Numbered from the stretch's first letter, positions 55,762 to 64,000 are shown. The stretch is 64,000 bases of DNA from Cytobacillus firmus DS1 (GCF_000565285.1 NZ_APVL01000011.1:124001-188000), one strand, 5' to 3'. A program made the numbers and translations. Notes: a model not told the origin generated them from the sequence alone.

Positions 55762-56052
55762 TTACCTGGATTGGCTCCCAAAGAATACAATAATCGCTAG
55801 GACTGATGAAAGAAACAGGGTAAGGATAATGGAAAATAAGACATGAAAGCCGGCTTGCCAGTTTTGGACTTTCTTTAAGACAATGACACTCACGAGGAAG
55901 ACAAGGACTGTCAGGAAGAGAAGGATTGAAAATGGACGATTCCCTATATTGTGCAGGTAAAGATCATACAGAGGCGAAAAACCCAGCAGCAAAAATAAAC
56001 CAAGGCATATAAACGATAAGATGAAAACCAGATGACTTAGTTTTTCCGGCAT
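55762..56052 (-). CDS. Small three-helix membrane protein
   Basis: A 96-residue protein with hydrophobic segments at about 7-24, 41-59 and 70-92. The ATG at 56052 follows GGGGGACT; an earlier in-frame start lacks a site. I do not recognise the family. Confidence 0.6.
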   Translation of the reverse strand: MPEKLSHLVFILSFICLGLFLLLGFSPLYDLYLHNIGNRPFSILLFLTVLVFLVSVIVLKKVQNWQAGFHVLFSIILTLFLSSVLAIIVFFGSQSR

Positions 56053-56189
56053 GGATAGTCCCCCTTCTATTATACCCGGCTCTTTTATAAATGTATGAAA
56101 ACATACCATTACATAAAACTTGTAATTCATTCATTATTCACATATGGTATTAATATCTTTAGGTAAACTAAATAAAAAGAGGTTTTTTC

Positions 56190-57254
56190 GTGAAAAAAAA
56201 TATTTTCATCACCTTTTCTGCTGCTGTATTGGGTGCAGGGTTATTTTCTTTATTGCATATTCCGGTCGCCTTTTTGCTTGGTGCATTGACGGCCGTAATG
56301 ATTGGAAGCCGGCTCAGCCGGATTCCGTTTTATTGGCCAGCCGGATTACGCGATGCCGGGATTATTATCGTCGGCTACAGCATCGGCCTTTCTTTTACAA
56401 AGGAAGCGGTTTTGCTTATCCTCCAGAAGCTGCCTTTTATTTTTCTAATTACGGTTTGCCTGATTCTCTTTAGTGCACTTTCCGCCCTTCTCATTGCGAA
56501 ATTAATGGACATCGACTATCCAACAGTGCTGATTGGAAGTATTCCGGGAGGTCTTTCACAAATGATTCTTCTGGCAGAGGAAGTCAAAGGAATCGATATC
56601 ACAGTCGTTACCTTTATGCAGGTCGCAAGGCTGATTATGATTATCTTCATTATCCCTGTTCTGGTTTTCGGACCATGGATGAACATGGAAGTCAGTTCTG
56701 AATTTACAGCCGCTGTTCCTTTATGGAGGGATTTATTCCCTGATATTTTTCTTTTTGCTCTTGTTTCCTTTGCCGGCATTATCCTAAGTAAACGCCTGAA
56801 GCTTCCGACCGCATACCTTCTCGGTCCAATAATGGGAACAGCTGCCCTTGTCATTTCCGGCATAAATGGGCCTCAGCTCCCCCCGTCTGTTTTGGATTTA
56901 TCACAGCTATTAATCGGGGCGCACATCGGCATGATGATGAAGCCTGAAAAGCTGGCCAATAAGGTTAAAACGATTTCACTGGCTGCCTTGAGCGGACTGC
57001 TTCTCATAGTATGTTCGGTGCTGCTTAGTTTTTTGGTTATACACGTATTTCATCTTTCCCCTGCCACCGGATTACTGAGCCTTGCACCGGGAGGGATGGA
57101 CCAAATGGCCATCATCGCCCATGAAACCGGGGCTGACCTTGCCATCGTAACAGGGTATCAGCTTTTTCGCTTATTCTTTATCTTCTTTGTGGTGCCGCCG
57201 TTTTTAAAATGGCTCTTTTTGAAGTTTAAGAGATTTGGATCATCTAGCGAATAA
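56190..57254 (+). CDS. AbrB-type membrane transporter (PF05145)
   Basis: A 354-residue integral membrane protein with about ten helices in two repeats: PVAFLLGALTAVMIGSRLS and PTAYLLGPIMGTAALVISG are equivalent, as are IGSIPGGLSQM and LAPGGMDQMAII. This is the AbrB/YdiK-like family, unrelated to the DNA-binding AbrB despite the name. Substrate unknown. The start is GTG at 56190 with AAGAGG seven bases upstream. Confidence 0.85.
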   Translation: MKKNIFITFSAAVLGAGLFSLLHIPVAFLLGALTAVMIGSRLSRIPFYWPAGLRDAGIIIVGYSIGLSFTKEAVLLILQKLPFIFLITVCLILFSALSALLIAKLMDIDYPTVLIGSIPGGLSQMILLAEEVKGIDITVVTFMQVARLIMIIFIIPVLVFGPWMNMEVSSEFTAAVPLWRDLFPDIFLFALVSFAGIILSKRLKLPTAYLLGPIMGTAALVISGINGPQLPPSVLDLSQLLIGAHIGMMMKPEKLANKVKTISLAALSGLLLIVCSVLLSFLVIHVFHLSPATGLLSLAPGGMDQMAIIAHETGADLAIVTGYQLFRLFFIFFVVPPFLKWLFLKFKRFGSSSE

Positions 57255-57286
57255 AGAAGGGACTGCAAGCTGCAGCCCCTTCTTTT
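57254..57286 (+). terminator. Terminator of the AbrB-type gene
   Basis: AAGAAGGGACTGCA (57254-57267) pairs with TGCAGCCCCTTCTT (57271-57284), then TT; shared with the convergent C39 peptidase gene. Confidence 0.75.
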
Positions 57287-57295
57287 GCTATTAAG

Positions 57296-58111
57296 CTAGT
57301 TAATGACAACAGCCTGTGACCCCATTAGCTCCCAGGCTTCTATAAACTGCTGTTTAGGCACCTTTTTATTTTTTGTGCCATACGGATCGTTAATATAGAT
57401 ATGTTCCTCATCATATCCGGTTATCGCCACACTATGCATCTGGAAGGTCACATCGACCGGTCCGCCCGGTGTATTCCAGGTTCTAAATGATGCTGCGGGT
57501 GACAGGCTTGCCGTTGTAATAATCCAGACCGGCGACCCTTTCGCAACTTTTTCAAGCAGCACATCAAACGGCTTGCCAGTCAGATTCTCCGCCCGGTCAG
57601 GAAAGTACTTTTTCGCGAGTTCGAAAATCGGCCCCTCATAAACGCCGAGTCCTGGACCATCCTCCATATTGCCGACAAAGCCGTCATTTGGATTCCCGTA
57701 TTCACCTCCGCTATACCTGAGCGGCACCCGGTTAATTTCCTGTGCTAACTCATTTTTTGATACTTTAATGCCTTCATAGCTTATAATCATTGCCAAACTG
57801 GTTATCTCACATCCATTATATAAACGCGGATGATCCATTTGGTTGTACAATGGCACATCCAGAAGCACCGATTGCTTCTGGACTTCCTGCTTCACTGGCG
57901 GTTCATGCTTTGCCTCCGCATGCGGAACAGCTGTATAGTGAACTTCCTTTTCCTTTGAGTGTTCTTTGCTCCCCATCTTTATGCTTCCCACAGTCAGAGA
58001 CAATCCAACCCCGGCTGCTATAGACATTGAGATAATTCTATTGCCCAATTGATCATGCTCCTTCTTTTCGCTGTTTTCATAATATTCCAGTTTGCTAAAC
58101 TTCCCTACCAT
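57296..58111 (-). CDS. C39-family cysteine peptidase-like protein, YvpB-like
   Basis: A 271-residue protein with one N-terminal membrane helix (about 28-46) and a C39 domain (about 90-271): catalytic Cys in YNGCEITSLAM, His in QMHSVAITGYD, Asp in IYINDPYGT. It is probably membrane-anchored facing outside. The start is uncertain: the ATG at 58111 has an AGGCGGG-like site, and a longer TTG start is possible. Confidence 0.8.
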   Translation of the reverse strand: MVGKFSKLEYYENSEKKEHDQLGNRIISMSIAAGVGLSLTVGSIKMGSKEHSKEKEVHYTAVPHAEAKHEPPVKQEVQKQSVLLDVPLYNQMDHPRLYNGCEITSLAMIISYEGIKVSKNELAQEINRVPLRYSGGEYGNPNDGFVGNMEDGPGLGVYEGPIFELAKKYFPDRAENLTGKPFDVLLEKVAKGSPVWIITTASLSPAASFRTWNTPGGPVDVTFQMHSVAITGYDEEHIYINDPYGTKNKKVPKQQFIEAWELMGSQAVVIN

Positions 58112-58342
58112 TGTGACATACCCGCCTGGATATGACAAACCGGCTGATGATTGGCAAATTTTTTAGGATTTTTGTCAAAATGGCGGTTTTTTGCTTTTTT
58201 CTGATGAATATCGTCTTGTTTTGATAGGTTTTGTCATGCGGCAGGAAAAGGAGGGATATCATGCTGAATAGGTTAATTAGAAAATGATTCGGAACCCGCT
58301 TCCGAATGATTCAGAATCTATTTTGGAAAGGGCTGAGTTAAA

Positions 58343-59278
58343 ATGGATACGCAATATATGAAAGCTTATACAATTAAAGAGGTTTCCAAAATGCTGAATG
58401 TGCCTCCCGGGACCTTAAGGCAATGGGAAAAGGATTTGAACGGACTTTTGCTGATTCCCAGGTCCAAACAGGGAGCCCGTTTTTATACTGACCATGAAAT
58501 TGCATTGCTTGATAAAGTGAAGCAAATGCGCGACAAAAACCTGAGCAAGGAAATGATCCGGGAATTAATGCAAAAACATATGGACTATGCTTCTGAAACA
58601 GGTTCAACTGAAAATGAAACTGCTTTGGCGGCAATAGAACCTGAAACAGCCTTACATAAAGAACAAGAGCCAGTCATGGGTGCTGAACAGTTCATGGCTT
58701 TGATGGAAAATTTCAGGGACAGTTTACTTACAGATGTCAAAAATGAAATTCGCAATGGCGTTCGAAAGGAAGTTTTAGAAGAAGTGAAAAAAGAGATTAG
58801 CAAAGGATCTTTGCATACCGTTAAAAGCTTGTCGGATTCAATCTATAAATCAGGCGAAAAAACCAAAGCGGAAATTGAAACACTGACAGCGAGGATTGAG
58901 CAGACTTCAGAAGATACTTCCGAAGCGTTCGGAACTCTTTCGAAAAGGGTTGCGAAGAGTTCGAAGCGTACTTCCGATCAAATTCATCATTTGACAAACA
59001 AACTGACTGAATCCTCGGAAGCGTCTTCTGAAGAGTTCAAAACCATGATCCATTACATTTCCTCTTCTGCTGAAGTGACCAGCACCGAGATCAGCTCGCT
59101 GATCGAAACGTTAAATACGGACAGGGAAATTTATATTGAAACCATAAATAAAGAGCGGGAGCAATATTGGCATGAAGTAAAGCAGCGGGAAGATGTTTTT
59201 CAGGATATGATTGTCTCCTTCCGAAGCGCGGCTGCCGCACAGGAACCCGAAAAAAAATGGTGGAAGTTCTGGAAATAG
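58343..59278 (+). CDS. MerR-type HTH protein with coiled coil and DUF3967 tail
   Basis: A 311-residue protein: N-terminal MerR-type winged helix (about 8-75; YTIKEVSKMLNVPPGTLRQWEKD), a long heptad-rich coil (about 105-290) and the EKKWWKFWK tail seen in DUF3967 proteins. The N-terminal type resembles RacA-like chromosome or spore proteins, but no DNA target is known. AAAGGGCTGAG precedes the ATG. The coil suggests oligomerisation. Confidence 0.78.
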   Translation: MDTQYMKAYTIKEVSKMLNVPPGTLRQWEKDLNGLLLIPRSKQGARFYTDHEIALLDKVKQMRDKNLSKEMIRELMQKHMDYASETGSTENETALAAIEPETALHKEQEPVMGAEQFMALMENFRDSLLTDVKNEIRNGVRKEVLEEVKKEISKGSLHTVKSLSDSIYKSGEKTKAEIETLTARIEQTSEDTSEAFGTLSKRVAKSSKRTSDQIHHLTNKLTESSEASSEEFKTMIHYISSSAEVTSTEISSLIETLNTDREIYIETINKEREQYWHEVKQREDVFQDMIVSFRSAAAAQEPEKKWWKFWK

Positions 59279-59307
59279 GACAGGTGTATATTTTGACCTA
59301 TGAAAAG

Positions 59308-59335
59308 AACCAGGAGAGACGCATTCCCCTGGTTC
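59308..59335. terminator. Bidirectional terminator
   Basis: GAACCAGG (59308-59315) pairs with CCTGGTTC (59328-59335), overlapping the stop of the DUF3231 gene. Confidence 0.6.
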
Positions 59336-60348
59336 TAGCTTTGCCTTCTGGCCAGGGCTTTCCGGTTGGGTGAACCCGGCGGCTGTTCCAGCCACTTCTG
59401 ATTGATCATAATGTCTGCTCCGTCCTTGGCAAACTGGGCAATCTCAAGAGAAAGACGTTCATAATTCAGGATTAAATCACTTCTTTGGCTTGCGGAAGCT
59501 GCTGCTGCATAGTTCCCTGATCCCAATGTACTCAGAAACGCCATTAGCTGCATCATCAGGCGTTCTGAGAATGGTGATTCATCAGTGCCCTTCACAGCAT
59601 AATCAGCGGAATTAGGGGCTTGTATATCATTGTCCAGCAATTTTGCACTAAGAACCTTCACATGTTTTTTTGAAATGTCCCTACCACGCTCCATATAGCT
59701 GATAATCTCTTTTGATTTTGCAGCCTGTGAAAAGCTTAGAGCCAGCATGGTTCCCATCATGTTGGTTTCCACATTAAAGGATAAATGTGCAATCTCAATC
59801 GCATTTAATGGCCGCGGCTTCTTTAAAGGATTTAACCCGCTTAGATAGCTTTTATCATCAATCATATCTGTTTCCGCCGGAAGATCTAAGAACGGTCTTC
59901 TCAGATAAGTCCCCTTTTCCAAGGCTATATCCGTTGCTTTTTCAAACAATTCGACTGTTTGATCGATGCATTTAATAAAGTATGCTCTAATATCTTTCCT
60001 GGCACACATGCCCAAAGAGCTGCCATACGCAACAAGACCGGATTTGGCCATCTGCATAATAAATTCCAGCATAAATGTATCTGTGTATAACTTTTGAGCA
60101 TTGAGGTTAACGTCATTAGATGAAAAGCCTCTTGGTATTGGAAACTTTTCATTTTGGAAAAAATCAGTCAAAAACTTGATATGCCCGTCCGATAATTGAC
60201 GGGCGAATTCAATGACAGGTTTTATTTCAATATCTTCCACGGTCTTAACAAAATAATCCAAAAGGGGCAATGACATGCTGTCATTTTGATAACCCGTCCA
60301 TAAAACTGCCATTTCACCTGATGTCAAATGAACCTTGTTTTCTTCCAT
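59335..60348 (-). CDS. DUF3231 family protein, second copy
   Basis: A 337-residue two-half helical protein, paralogous to the product of 12871-13890: the same length, SGEMAVLWTGY at the start of half one, LNAIEIAHLSFNVET in half two, and a WLEQPPGSPNR end against WLETPPQSLDR in the other copy. The family is known from spore-forming Bacilli and has no established role. GGGGGATTTGGG precedes the ATG. Repeat copy D lies just upstream (60376). Confidence 0.82.
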   Translation of the reverse strand: MEENKVHLTSGEMAVLWTGYQNDSMSLPLLDYFVKTVEDIEIKPVIEFARQLSDGHIKFLTDFFQNEKFPIPRGFSSNDVNLNAQKLYTDTFMLEFIMQMAKSGLVAYGSSLGMCARKDIRAYFIKCIDQTVELFEKATDIALEKGTYLRRPFLDLPAETDMIDDKSYLSGLNPLKKPRPLNAIEIAHLSFNVETNMMGTMLALSFSQAAKSKEIISYMERGRDISKKHVKVLSAKLLDNDIQAPNSADYAVKGTDESPFSERLMMQLMAFLSTLGSGNYAAAASASQRSDLILNYERLSLEIAQFAKDGADIMINQKWLEQPPGSPNRKALARRQS

Positions 60349-60375
60349 CCCAAATCCCCCTAATTATTGTTATTC

Positions 60376-60638
60376 TTTATCGCGTCTAACGGGCAGTAAG
60401 ACCCCCGCTTCAAGACTCTTAGGAATCAAAGGAGGATAAGTGGGGGTCAAACTGCCCGTAAAGGCCCGATTGGTGAGATACAGTGAAACTTGCCGACGCG
60501 CAGGCAGAGGCTTAGTTGAACCAATCGGGTTCGTAGTGTCGATTGATCGAAGCGCTAGCGGAGATTAGCGACCCTAGAACGCGACTAACAATCAGTGGGG
60601 GATAAGGAACACCCCCACTGATTGAAGTTTCACTTTAT
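60376..60638 (+). repeat. Interspersed multi-hairpin repeat, copy D (bcr1-like, most complete)
   Basis: Bounded by TTTAT at 60376-60380 and 60634-60638. Structure: stem I GGGCAGT-AA-GACCCCC (60391-60406) with GGGGGTC-AA-ACTGCCC (60442-60457); stem II CCCGATTGG (60465-60473) with CCAATCGGG (60521-60529), holding TGCC/GGCA; stem III around GTGTCGATTGATCGA; stem IV AATCAGTGGGGG (60590-60601) with CCCCCACTGATT (60612-60623). No coding capacity. Lies between DUF3231 and speD. Confidence 0.88.
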
Positions 60639-60665
60639 CATTTCCTGATTTTTGGGTATTATGAC

Positions 60666-60691
60666 AAAAGACTCCCTGATTGGGAGCCTTT
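60666..60691 (-). terminator. Terminator of speD
   Basis: AAAAGACTCCC (60666-60676) pairs with GGGAGCCTT (60682-60690), followed by T-rich sequence on the minus strand. Confidence 0.65.
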
Positions 60692-60695
60692 ACGT

Positions 60696-61520
60696 TCACT
60701 CTGATATTGAACCGGGTTTAATATTTTTCCCGTAAAAAATCTCGTCCATCTCTGTTGTAAGCCGCTCAGTAATCTCTTCAGCCTCTTTGGGATCAAGCTT
60801 ATCCTTCGTGTAACCAAATAAATAATTATCTAAATCAAAGTCCCTTATTTTACATTTTGTATGAAAGGTGTGTGCCTGATAAATATTTACGTCGATCATA
60901 TCAAAATCTTCTTTTGCTTCATCAGGAATATAATTTTGAATCGAACTGATATCATGGTCAATATAGAGTTTCTTTCCGTCCTTATCCCGTGTAAATCCCC
61001 TGACTCTGTAATCTATGGTCATTATGTCAGTATCAAAGGAATGGATCAGGTAATTAAGGGCTTTTAGCGGGGAAATTTCTCCGCAGGTGGATACATCTAT
61101 ATCAGCCCTGAATGTGCTGATTCCTTCGTCAGGATGATATTCAGGATAAGTATGAACGGTAATATGGCTTTTATCCAGCTGCATGACTACATTATCCGGC
61201 AGCGGACCTGGAGATTCATCATAAGATTCAGCCGGTACCTCTACTACAGGGCCTTCAGATACAAGAACAGTTACACTTGCACCCTGAGGCACATAATCCT
61301 GCTGTGCCACATTCAGGACATGTGCACCAATAATATCGGAAACATTCGTTAATATTTTTGTGAGCCGCTCCGCACTGTATTCCTCATCAATATAATCAAT
61401 ATAGGCTTCACGCTCTTCCCTTGTCCTCGTATAACAGATATCATACATATTAAAGCTGAGTGATTTCGTCAGATTATTAAACCCATGCAGCTCAATTCTT
61501 TGTTCCGGTGTTAGTTTCAA
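60696..61520 (-). CDS. speD: S-adenosylmethionine decarboxylase, E. coli-type proenzyme
   Basis: A 274-residue proenzyme of the class found in E. coli (about 264 residues), not the 126-residue Bacillus subtilis type. [28 protein letters not shown], and [16 protein letters not shown] are nearly as in E. coli; S118 in DKSH is the self-cleavage residue that becomes the pyruvoyl group. It makes decarboxylated SAM for spermidine synthesis. The start is TTG at 61520 with AAGGGGGAAGC upstream. No spermidine synthase gene is adjacent. Confidence 0.93.
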   Translation of the reverse strand: MKLTPEQRIELHGFNNLTKSLSFNMYDICYTRTREEREAYIDYIDEEYSAERLTKILTNVSDIIGAHVLNVAQQDYVPQGASVTVLVSEGPVVEVPAESYDESPGPLPDNVVMQLDKSHITVHTYPEYHPDEGISTFRADIDVSTCGEISPLKALNYLIHSFDTDIMTIDYRVRGFTRDKDGKKLYIDHDISSIQNYIPDEAKEDFDMIDVNIYQAHTFHTKCKIRDFDLDNYLFGYTKDKLDPKEAEEITERLTTEMDEIFYGKNIKPGSISE

Positions 61521-61658
61521 AATGCTTCCCCCTTTGCAGCTTATCTGTACATTTTTATAATTATGTTACCCAAACTTTTCTTTTAAAAACGGAAAATATC
61601 GAATCACGGTTAAAGAGACAGGCAAACAGGGTAGAAAAAAAAGGAAGGCCGCAATATT

Positions 61659-61688
61659 TTGCATTTCCGGATTTTTAAATCTTATAAT
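61659..61688 (+). promoter_or_regulatory. Promoter of the YlbC-like gene
   Basis: TTGCAT (61659-61664) and TATAAT (61683-61688) are 18 bases apart, with the gene beginning about 50 bases downstream. Fits a sigma-A promoter. Confidence 0.5.
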
Positions 61689-61739
61689 GAAAGGGCATAC
61701 CTTTGATATTGGGTTTAAAGGTGTATGGGAGGAGATTAT

Positions 61740-62882
61740 TTGAGGAAGTTTTTATTTATATTTATTCTGTTATTTCTCGGTTTCGCCTTTTCACAGCCGG
61801 ATGAGAAATCAGCAGATAATTCTAAGTCAGGAACTTTAATGGATAATATAAAAACGGATATACAGCTTCTTAAAGACAATAAGGACCTGCAGGAGATACT
61901 TTCCGGCGTGATGGAAGAGGCCCAAAATTGGACAGATCAATTTCTCCTGACAATCGGGCAATATACCGGGGGAAAAAATCTTTCTACTGAGGATAAAGCC
62001 GAAAAACCTGTTTTGAAAGCTCCTGAGGAACAAACTTTTTCTATTCATAACATAGAAATAGGTGATGATAAGGCGGAAATCGAAAGAAATCTCGGTCCCT
62101 CCAATCGTATCTCAGCAAATGAATATGGAACAGACTGGCATGCCTATCATGATCACTATCAAAATTTCGTAATGGTCGCGTATAACAAGCAGGAAAAAGC
62201 AGCGGGCATCTATACAAATCAGGATCTGATTTCTTCAACAAAAGATATTGCCTATGGGACTCCAAAGTCATCCGTATCTCAGCAGCTTGGAAAGCCGCTG
62301 GACAGAATGAGAAAAGACTTTGTCATCTTTCAGCTTGAACAGAATCGTGACTATGACTTATACGAACTTGACGGGAATTACGTAACCATTTTTTATGATA
62401 AACATCGTGACAATACGGTCACATCCATTCAAATAATCAGTAAATCCCTTGAAGAGCAAAAAGATTCCTTTTATGCGAATAGCAGCAGTGCTTTAAAGAA
62501 AGGGTTTGAATTGCAGCTTTTTGATATTACCAATGCTGAGAGAGTAAATCATGGAGTGTCCATTCTGGAATGGGATGATACTGTTAAGGAAACGGCGCGT
62601 AAGCACAGCAGCGATATGGCAGAGAACAATTATTTTGATCATACCAACCTGCAGGGCCTCTCCCCTTTTGATAGAATGCAGGCGGATGAAGTTTCATTTA
62701 TGGTCGCCGGGGAAAACCTTGCATCCGGTCAATTCAGCAGTATTTTTGCTCATGAAGGTTTAATGAACTCACTTGGCCACCGCAAAAATATTCTGCGTGC
62801 GGATTATGAATTTTTAGGTGTCGGTGTCGCTTTTAATTCAAAATCACAGCCTTATTATACGGAAAATTTTTATGCCAACTAA
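61740..62882 (+). CDS. CAP-domain exported protein with CAP-associated N-terminal domain (YlbC-like)
   Basis: A 380-residue protein: signal peptide (RKFLFIFILLFLGFAFSQP), a CAP-associated domain (about 100-235; IHNIEIGDDKAEIERNLGPS and YGTPKSSVSQQLGKP repeats) and a CAP/SCP domain (about 255-380; TNAERVNHGVSILEWDD, NNYFDHTNLQGLSPFDRM, AGENLASGQFS, GHRKNILRADYEFLGVG). This is the YlbC architecture of Bacillus. The start is TTG at 61740 with GGAGGAG (61728-61734). Its role is unknown. Confidence 0.87.
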   Translation: MRKFLFIFILLFLGFAFSQPDEKSADNSKSGTLMDNIKTDIQLLKDNKDLQEILSGVMEEAQNWTDQFLLTIGQYTGGKNLSTEDKAEKPVLKAPEEQTFSIHNIEIGDDKAEIERNLGPSNRISANEYGTDWHAYHDHYQNFVMVAYNKQEKAAGIYTNQDLISSTKDIAYGTPKSSVSQQLGKPLDRMRKDFVIFQLEQNRDYDLYELDGNYVTIFYDKHRDNTVTSIQIISKSLEEQKDSFYANSSSALKKGFELQLFDITNAERVNHGVSILEWDDTVKETARKHSSDMAENNYFDHTNLQGLSPFDRMQADEVSFMVAGENLASGQFSSIFAHEGLMNSLGHRKNILRADYEFLGVGVAFNSKSQPYYTENFYAN

Positions 62883-62909
62883 AAGCTCCAGCATCTGCCG
62901 GAGCTTTTT
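62881..62909 (+). terminator. Terminator of the YlbC-like gene
   Basis: AAAAGCTCC (62881-62889) pairs with GGAGCTTTT (62900-62908), and a T run follows; it begins at the last base of the stop codon. Confidence 0.8.
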
Positions 62910-62990
62910 CCTTGTTAAAAGCACATCCCTCTCCTTTATGCATACCCTATATCAGCCTATCTAAAATTAGAGAGACGGTGGTGAAACAGA

Positions 62991-63419
62991 ATGGCAGTTG
63001 TGAAGGCACGTGAACAGGATATCGATTTGCTTGCCCGCCTTCTTCGGGCTGAGGCTGAAGGAGAAGGCCAGCAGGGCATGTTAATGGTGGGAAATGTAGG
63101 GATTAACCGAATCAGGGGCAATTGTTCTGATTTCAAAGGAATTCGCACCATACCGCAAATGATTTACCAGCCTCATGCTTTTGAAGCTGTCCAGAAAGGC
63201 TATTTTTATCAGAGGGCAAGGGAAGTGGAAAAAAGGCTCGCGCGAAGGGCTGTACGGGGTGAGCGGATCTGGCCATCCAAATTTGCACTATGGTATTTCC
63301 GGCCGCCTGGCGAATGTCCGCCTACATGGTACAATCAGCCCATAGCCGGAAGATTTAAGCTGCATTGCTTTTACGAGCCTACAGCGGAAGAATGCGAGAA
63401 TATTTATAATACATTTTAA
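62991..63419 (+). CDS. cwlJ: Spore cortex-lytic enzyme CwlJ
   Basis: A 142-residue protein of the SleB/CwlJ hydrolase family, the same length as Bacillus subtilis CwlJ, with LLARLLRAEAEGEGQQGMLM (catalytic Glu), VGINRIRGNCSDF, IYQPHAFEAVQKGYFYQRA and the conserved end ECENIYNTF. It degrades spore cortex at germination and needs GerQ in Bacillus. A CATACCCT element at 62941 resembles a sigma-E -10 (CATACAnT). No gerQ follows: a terminator and an unrelated gene do. Confidence 0.93.
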   Translation: MAVVKAREQDIDLLARLLRAEAEGEGQQGMLMVGNVGINRIRGNCSDFKGIRTIPQMIYQPHAFEAVQKGYFYQRAREVEKRLARRAVRGERIWPSKFALWYFRPPGECPPTWYNQPIAGRFKLHCFYEPTAEECENIYNTF

Positions 63420-63422
63420 AAG

Positions 63423-63453
63423 AATCCCTGCCAATTGGATACTGGCGGGGATT
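63423..63453. terminator. Bidirectional terminator
   Basis: AATCCCTGCCA (63423-63433) pairs with TGGCGGGGATT (63443-63453), between cwlJ and the convergent gene. Confidence 0.75.
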
Positions 63454-63463
63454 TTTCTTGTCA

Positions 63464-64000
63464 TTAAATATCCTGATCCATCAGAATGCCCTTTTTTACG
63501 TAATCAATTATTTTCACAGCTTCATCAAACGCTCTTTTTCTCCCGTAGGGATGCTGCTTCCATTGCTTTATCCCGGTTGAACCATCATCAGAACAGACTA
63601 GAGAGCAGTGAATCCAATGGGGCATATATGTCTTAAAAGTCAAGTGCAGCCTTCTCATGTGAAATGGAGCAGTCACAAGGATGATATTATCGATGTTCTC
63701 CAGCCCGCACATCCGGTCCATAACCAGCATAGAGGCAAGAACATTTTCTTTAGTATGAAGAGATCTATTTTCAATGAACAGGTCATTTGAAGGAATTCCG
63801 TACAAGATTGCTTTTTTCATTAACATTTCTGCTTCAGTCATTTCATTGCCCGGCCATTTTACTCCGCCAGAGAAAAGCAGCTTTTTTGCCCTTCCTTCCT
63901 GATAAAGCCTGACAGCTTCAGGCAATCGATATTCTGCTGCTTTGCTGCTTCCAGGCACAAAAATTAAATCTCCTTTTTGCAGATTATCCTCAATCCCATC
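63464..64000 (-). CDS. YdcF/ElyC-type (DUF218) protein, 5'-truncated by window edge
   Basis: A frame open to the last base, 178 residues visible. It has VPGSSKAAEYRLPEAVRLY, ILVTAPFHMRRL, NRSLHTKENV and FSGGVKW, the features of DUF218 proteins (YdcF, ElyC). The Bacillus and enteric members act on envelope or nucleotide-type substrates, not proven here. The start lies beyond base 64000; a GTG at 63958 is not the true start since the frame continues upstream. Confidence 0.85.
   Translation of the reverse strand, partial: DGIEDNLQKGDLIFVPGSSKAAEYRLPEAVRLYQEGRAKKLLFSGGVKWPGNEMTEAEMLMKKAILYGIPSNDLFIENRSLHTKENVLASMLVMDRMCGLENIDNIILVTAPFHMRRLHLTFKTYMPHWIHCSLVCSDDGSTGIKQWKQHPYGRKRAFDEAVKIIDYVKKGILMDQDI

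Noticed and set aside
1-64000. CRISPR arrays, transposase genes, tRNA or rRNA genes
   Set aside because: Only dispersed intergenic repeats were seen; no regular repeat-spacer array, no transposase-like protein, and no tRNA or rRNA sequence was recognised by eye.

Overview
The window is a chromosomal segment of a low-GC, endospore-forming Bacillaceae bacterium. The evidence is strong AGGAGG-type ribosome sites with many TTG and GTG starts, the spore germination hydrolase CwlJ, two DUF3231 proteins, a cytochrome aa3 quinol oxidase operon, Bacillus-type TPP, preQ1 and guanidine riboswitches, and several Bacillaceae repeat families. The exact genus is not fixed by the sequence; it looks like a Bacillus or Cytobacillus relative. 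No phage, transposase gene, rRNA, tRNA or CRISPR array was seen. Both ends cut a gene (metI at the left, a YdcF/ElyC-type gene at the right).

Layout. 1-7.3 kb: methionine operon metI-metC-yitJ-metH (transsulfuration, methylene-THF reduction, B12-dependent methylation). 7.4-19.4 kb: mixed small loci: a HAD hydrolase, secreted and membrane proteins, an AbrB-like regulator, glyoxal reductase, a truncated hemoglobin behind an Fnr-like box, a DUF3231 protein, a beta-propeller protein, an EamA transporter and a CAP-domain lipoprotein. 19.4-25.5 kb: threonine aldolase, then qoxABCD with two small genes. 25.5-29.5 kb: a repeat-rich zone, thiT behind a TPP riboswitch, and a short FtsH-like protease. 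29.5-34.2 kb: a polysaccharide-deacetylase-like protein and the polyamine importer potABCD. 34.3-37.1 kb: queCDE behind a preQ1 riboswitch, and a CBS protein. 37.3-42.2 kb: 5-oxoprolinase operon pxpB-pxpC-pxpA-ycsG-ycsI. 42.2-50.6 kb: phosphoesterase, SDR, AI-2E-type membrane protein, HIT protein, a guanidine-riboswitch ykkCD pair and exoA. 50.6-53.9 kb: thiamine salvage operon (SDR-thiM-thiD-thiE) behind a second TPP riboswitch. 54-64 kb: OsmC, Cof-type phosphatase, tiny membrane proteins, AbrB-type transporter, C39 peptidase, MerR/DUF3967 protein, second DUF3231 protein, an E. coli-type speD, a YlbC-like CAP protein and cwlJ.

How it fits together. Thiamine uptake (thiT) and salvage are both under TPP control, probably by different mechanisms. 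SpeD consumes S-adenosylmethionine, whose methionine is made by the left-end operon, and PotABCD imports polyamines. The most striking non-coding feature is a roughly 200-265 bp multi-hairpin repeat present four times (7925, 10295, 25890, 60376). It is bounded by TTTAT at both ends, lies in intergenic spaces and in two cases touches a stop codon. It resembles the bcr1-type mobile repeats of the Bacillus cereus group.
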